Source: Lentisphaeria bacterium UBA1829 | GTDB taxonomy: Bacteria; Verrucomicrobiota; Lentisphaeria; Victivallales; UBA1829 | Length of the DNA stretch: 9,952 nt | Direction: 5' to 3' | Assembly (NCBI GenBank): GCA_002338895.1 | Contig: DDJH01000099.1 | Span: forward strand, 1-9,952 | Shown: positions 6,777-9,952 of the stretch, piece after piece | Layout of the letters: every line of letters begins with the position of its first letter | Position numbering within the stretch: position 1 is the stretch's first letter | Notes under the pieces: model-generated | Seen by the model: the letters and a program-made list of their open reading frames with translations, nothing else | Database searches by the model: none | Told to the model about the DNA's origin: nothing | Position numbers and translations under genes: made by a program

Positions 6777-7663
6777 TGTTTCGATCCTTTCTTCTTTTCC
6801 AGACAGAGTTTGAGCTTCATGCGGGCAAACTGTCTCAAATTTTCGGGCAGAGATTTGTTTTCGGCCGCGGAACGGAGCAGCTGTTCCGCCTTCCGGAGCT
6901 CACCCTGTCTGATGCAGACATCCGCCATATCGAAGAGAGCCGCGCAGAAATCCGCGGGCCGTTTTTCCGGCGGAATCAGCTCCGCGAGACGCCGTTCATC
7001 CTTTCCGTTCCGGAGGAGATCGCCACCGAGCCGGGCGACAAACGGCGGAGTTCCCGTTTGCGGCAGAATCCGTTCTCCCGCCTCCAGAGTCGCCTGAAGA
7101 GCCTCCTCCGGACGCCGGTGCCGATAGAGCGTATTGATGTAGGCGGTGTACGCGGGACGGAACATCGGCTGGGCGGCCTCCGCGATTCTGCTTTTGAACT
7201 CTCTGGATGCCGCGTCGATTCCATCGCGTTCGGCGATGCAGCGGATCTGTTCGCCGAGGATGGCGCCGCGGACCTCGGGGGACTGTCCGGGCATGGACTC
7301 GATCCGTTTCAGAGTCTCCAGTGCGCGGGAGTAATCCCCCTCCCCGACGTAGGAGGTGTAATCGGAAAAATCGTAGAAGTAGTTCGGAAAGGAGACTTTT
7401 CCTCCGTATTCGCGCATCAGCTGATTCAAACGGCGGACTTCCGCGAATTTCTTTTTCCGGAAGAAGCGGTTTTCCACGCGGGAATATTTCAAGCTGAGTT
7501 TTTCCGCATCGGCGGCGGATGCGCTTTTCAGGAAGCGTTTCATCTCCCTGAGATCGGGATCTTTCTCCGCGAAATGGTTTTTCCAGACGGAATACCCCAG
7601 CACCGCACAGGCGATCAGGAGAACTGCCGCCAGTTTGATCCAGATTCGTTTGATCATCGACAT
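6773..7663 (-). CDS. Membrane-anchored TPR-like protein of unknown function
   Basis: About 296 residues. The N-terminus is positively charged (MSMIKRIWIK) and followed by one hydrophobic segment (about 11-27, LAAVLLIACAVLGYSVW), giving an N-in membrane anchor with the rest outside the cytoplasmic face. LIAC resembles a lipobox, but the hydrophobic run continues past the Cys, so a transmembrane anchor is likelier. The remainder is helical and TPR-like: YVGEGDYSRALETLKRIESM, AYINTLYRHRRPEEALQATL and ADVCIRQGELRKAEQLLRSA fit the repeat pattern. No catalytic motif is seen; a scaffold role is plausible. Starts at 7684, 7663 and 7657 are all possible; 7684 lacks an SD, while the purine-rich AAGGAAACGGAAG lies ahead of the two later ones. 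Its TGA overlaps the bioA ATG, so the two are coupled. Confidence 0.7.
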   Translation of the reverse strand: MSMIKRIWIKLAAVLLIACAVLGYSVWKNHFAEKDPDLREMKRFLKSASAADAEKLSLKYSRVENRFFRKKKFAEVRRLNQLMREYGGKVSFPNYFYDFSDYTSYVGEGDYSRALETLKRIESMPGQSPEVRGAILGEQIRCIAERDGIDAASREFKSRIAEAAQPMFRPAYTAYINTLYRHRRPEEALQATLEAGERILPQTGTPPFVARLGGDLLRNGKDERRLAELIPPEKRPADFCAALFDMADVCIRQGELRKAEQLLRSAAENKSLPENLRQFARMKLKLCLEKKKGSKQ

Positions 7664-7705
7664 AGTCTTCCGTTTCCTTTTCATTCAGGGATTGTAAATC
7701 TTTTT

Positions 7706-7734
7706 AAAATACACAGAAAAGGGCTCTTTTTCAA
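7706..7734 (-). promoter_or_regulatory. Putative sigma-70 promoter of the TPR protein-bioA operon
   Basis: On the minus strand TTGAAA (7734-7729) and TATTTT (7711-7706) are separated by 17 bp, about 43 bp upstream of the preferred ATG. It diverges from the phosphofructokinase promoter at 7813-7840. Confidence 0.45.
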
Positions 7735-7769
7735 TCGGGAGGGGAAAAATTTTTTCTGCCGGAAATCTG

Positions 7770-7792
7770 CCTGAAAACCACCACTTTTCAGG
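7770..7792. repeat. Inverted repeat between divergent promoters
   Basis: CCTGAAAA (7770-7777) and TTTTCAGG (7785-7792) form perfect 8-bp arms around a 7-base centre (CCACCAC). It lies between the minus-strand promoter (7706-7734) and the plus-strand promoter (7813-7840). Neither side has the T tract of a terminator, so a protein-binding site is the better guess. The bound protein is unknown. Confidence 0.4.
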
Positions 7793-7812
7793 AAAAAAGA
7801 GAAAAGGGGGAA

Positions 7813-7840
7813 TTGCAAAAACGGGATTTTGTGGTATCTT
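7813..7840 (+). promoter_or_regulatory. Putative sigma-70 promoter of the phosphofructokinase gene
   Basis: TTGCAA (7813-7818) and TATCTT (7835-7840) are separated by 16 bp, with TGG before the -10 box (extended -10), about 34 bp upstream of the ATG at 7875. Confidence 0.45.
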
Positions 7841-7874
7841 TCGGAAACATGATCTCAGCTTTGGAGGGCCCCCT

Positions 7875-9952
7875 ATGGATGCACAACAGAAAAGAGCGAT
7901 CGCCGTGCTGACCAGCGGAGGCGACGCGCCCGGTATGAATGCGGCGGTCCGAGCCGTCGTCCGCGCGGGAATCGCCTACGATATGGAAGTCTACGCCGTC
8001 TACGAAGGGTATCAGGGACTGATCGAGAACAACATCGCCCACATGGACTGGAAATCCGTTTCCGGAATCATGCAGGACGGCGGAACCATCATCGGAACCG
8101 CTCGGAGCAAGGAGTTCCGAACCCATGAAGGGCTGCTGACTGCGGCGGAAAATCTGATCCACCGCGGCATCACTTCGCTGATTGTCATCGGGGGAGACGG
8201 AAGTCTTTCCGGCGCCGATGAGTTCAGCAGCCAGTGGAAGGAACTGGCAGGAGAACTCGTTGCAAGCGGCCGGATCACGGAAGCGGAGCAGCAGCGCTGC
8301 CCGAATCTGCGCATCGTCGGCCTGATCGGATCCATCGACAACGACATGGCAAATACCGATATGACCATCGGCGCCGACAGCGCTCTGCACCGGATCACCG
8401 ATGCGATTGACGATCTGCGCAGCACGGCATACAGCCACCAGCGGATTTTCATTGTCGAAGTCATGGGGCGCAACTGCGGTTATCTCGCTCTGATGAGTGC
8501 GATTGCGACCGGGGCCTCCTGGGTGTTCATCCCGGAACGGCCTCCGCAGGAAGGCTGGGAAGATGAGCTCTGCACCCTCCTCCAGGAGGGGAAAAAGGCC
8601 GGACGGAGAGACAATATCATCATCGTCGCCGAAGGAGCCCGCAACGCCAAGGGGGAACCGATCACCTGCGCGCAGGTTCAGGAGATGATCGAAAGCCGGC
8701 TGAATCTGGAATGCCGGATCACGATTCTGGGCCATGTCCAGCGCGGCGGCGCCCCGAGCGCATACGATCGGTACATGAGCACCGCCTACGGATATGACGC
8801 CGTCAAGGAGCTGGTCAGGCACCCGGATGCGACCGAATCGGTGATTATTGTGACAAAGAACAATCGGATTACGACGGCTCCTCTGATGGAGTCGGTCGAG
8901 AAAACCCGGGCCACCGCCGCCGCCATCAAGGCAGGAGAATATGACAAGGCGGAAGCCATGCGCGGAATCGACTGGAGCAGAGTCTGTCAGCTGGTCACCG
9001 TTCAGGCTCAGCTGAAGCCCGAACTCGAAGTGACGGATTCCAGTCCCAGAATCGCGATCATGACCTCCGGATGGCCCGCGCCGGGAATGAACAATGCGAT
9101 CCGGACGGTGGTCCGCGTCGCCATGAACCAGGGGCACAGGGTCATCGGCGTCGAGGATGGCGTCGAAGGTCTGATCGCCGGGCGCTTCCGCGAACTCTCC
9201 TGGATGGAGGTGGACAACTGGGCGGGAACCGCAGGAACCAAGCTCGGAACCAACCGGACCCTTCCCACGGAAAAGGATTTCTACCGGATCGCCGTCAACC
9301 TGGAGAAAAACCGGATCAACGGACTGCTGATCCTCGGCGGATGGACCGCGTTCACGCTGGCAACCCAGCTCCATAAGCATCGCGACACCTTTGAAATCTT
9401 CCGCATCCCGCTGATCTGCATCCCCGCAACGATCAACAACAACATGCCCGGCGTGGAACACTCCATCGGATGCGATACCGCGTTGAACACCATCGTGCAG
9501 GCGATTGACAAGATCAAAAATTCCGCCGACAGCGCACGCCGTCTCTTCATCGTCGAGGTCATGGGCCGCTACTGCGGCTTCCTCGCCATGATGAGCGGAA
9601 TGGCAACCGGGGCGGAATATATTTATATGCATGAAGTCGGAATCAATGTCGATATGCTGGAAAAGCATACTCATGCGCTCGTCGAGAACTTCAAGCTCGG
9701 CCGCAGAACCGCTCTGATCCTCCGAAACGAACATGCGAATCCCACGTATGATATCAATTTCATCGCGTCGCTCTTCGAAGAGGAGAGCGGGGGCTGGTTC
9801 GATGTCCGGAAAACTATTCTCGGTCCCATGCAGCAGGGTGGAAACCCGAGTCCCTTTGACCGGACTCTCGCCGCGCGGCTCGCTTATGAAGCAACCACGC
9901 ACATGATTGAGCGGATTGCCAACAATGTCGACAGTTGCGCCATCGTCGGTCG
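7875..9952 (+). CDS. 6-phosphofructokinase, eukaryote-type tandem (fused) form; 3' end beyond window
   Basis: 692 codons are visible with no stop, about twice the 320 residues of ordinary bacterial PfkA. The enzyme phosphorylates fructose 6-phosphate to fructose 1,6-bisphosphate, the committed step of glycolysis, in the cytosol. The first half is catalytic: TSGGDAPGMN (13-22), IGGDGSL (105-111), GSIDNDM (152-158; Asp155 catalytic base, Asp157), MGRNCGYLAL (197-206) and LGHVQRGGAPSAYDR (285-299). Gly109 after GGD and Gly152 before SIDND fit ATP rather than pyrophosphate as donor. The second half repeats the fold from about 391 with changed residues: TSGWPAPGMN, LGGWTAF, PATINNNMPG, MGRYCGFL and MQQGGNPSPFDR. 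It resembles the regulatory half of animal and fungal enzymes, including GTKLGTNRTLP (454-464). The ATG at 7875 has SD GGAGG (7863-7867). An upstream ATG at 7849 is out of frame. Confidence 0.93.
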   Translation, partial: MDAQQKRAIAVLTSGGDAPGMNAAVRAVVRAGIAYDMEVYAVYEGYQGLIENNIAHMDWKSVSGIMQDGGTIIGTARSKEFRTHEGLLTAAENLIHRGITSLIVIGGDGSLSGADEFSSQWKELAGELVASGRITEAEQQRCPNLRIVGLIGSIDNDMANTDMTIGADSALHRITDAIDDLRSTAYSHQRIFIVEVMGRNCGYLALMSAIATGASWVFIPERPPQEGWEDELCTLLQEGKKAGRRDNIIIVAEGARNAKGEPITCAQVQEMIESRLNLECRITILGHVQRGGAPSAYDRYMSTAYGYDAVKELVRHPDATESVIIVTKNNRITTAPLMESVEKTRATAAAIKAGEYDKAEAMRGIDWSRVCQLVTVQAQLKPELEVTDSSPRIAIMTSGWPAPGMNNAIRTVVRVAMNQGHRVIGVEDGVEGLIAGRFRELSWMEVDNWAGTAGTKLGTNRTLPTEKDFYRIAVNLEKNRINGLLILGGWTAFTLATQLHKHRDTFEIFRIPLICIPATINNNMPGVEHSIGCDTALNTIVQAIDKIKNSADSARRLFIVEVMGRYCGFLAMMSGMATGAEYIYMHEVGINVDMLEKHTHALVENFKLGRRTALILRNEHANPTYDINFIASLFEEESGGWFDVRKTILGPMQQGGNPSPFDRTLAARLAYEATTHMIERIANNVDSCAIVG

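Noticed and set aside
5562..7097. Plus-strand open frame (511 codons) across bioA and part of the TPR gene
   Set aside because: It is in register with bioA codons and has no recognisable domain; it is a composition artefact.
7788..9902. Very long minus-strand open frame (704 codons) opposite the phosphofructokinase gene
   Set aside because: Same in-register shadow effect; the composition is unlike a real protein and the sense strand encodes unmistakable PFK motifs.

Overview
The window is dense, GC-rich bacterial chromosome with one partial and eight apparently intact protein genes, plus a partial gene running off the right edge. I see no rRNA, tRNA, CRISPR array, insertion sequence or phage gene. 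No intergenic stretch exceeds 300 bases; the two longest are about 203 and 211. Genes avoid the codons TTA, CTA and TCA strongly and begin with ordinary Shine-Dalgarno sites. The upstream promoters look like sigma-70 promoters, several with an extended TGn -10 box. The gene mix (a LacI-type regulator with a short hinge, an Eis-like acetyltransferase, eukaryote-type tandem phosphofructokinase) would suit an anaerobic member of the PVC group such as Lentisphaerota, but this placement is inference and not firm.

Layout: (1) 1-202, minus strand, the N-terminal end of a LacI-family regulator, divergent from (2) 406-1602, an Eis-like GNAT acetyltransferase. (3) A GC-rich hairpin at 1623-1655 runs into the promoter of a probable operon: a cytosolic 5'-nucleotidase I homologue (1730-2659), then azlC (2688-3395) and azlD (3392-3718), a two-part amino acid exporter. 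(4) An IclR-family regulator (3808-4557) overlaps a ten-helix EamA/DMT-like transporter (4551-5417), with a 17-bp perfect inverted repeat between the regulator's promoter and its start codon. (5) On the minus strand, convergent with that pair, are a membrane-anchored TPR-like protein (6773-7663) and bioA (5436-6776), which overlap by 4 bases. (6) From a shared divergent region with a hairpin-forming inverted repeat, a long tandem 6-phosphofructokinase gene (7875 to beyond 9952) runs rightward.

The most notable item is the phosphofructokinase. It is a fused, duplicated enzyme of the animal/fungal type, with an intact catalytic first half and a second half that has lost catalytic acidic residues but keeps eukaryotic-type effector-half motifs. 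The 5'-nucleotidase also resembles vertebrate cN-I enzymes along its whole length. The genes fall into small local units (regulator plus transporter, enzyme plus exporter, TPR protein plus bioA). I found no convincing evidence of one larger undescribed system spanning the window.
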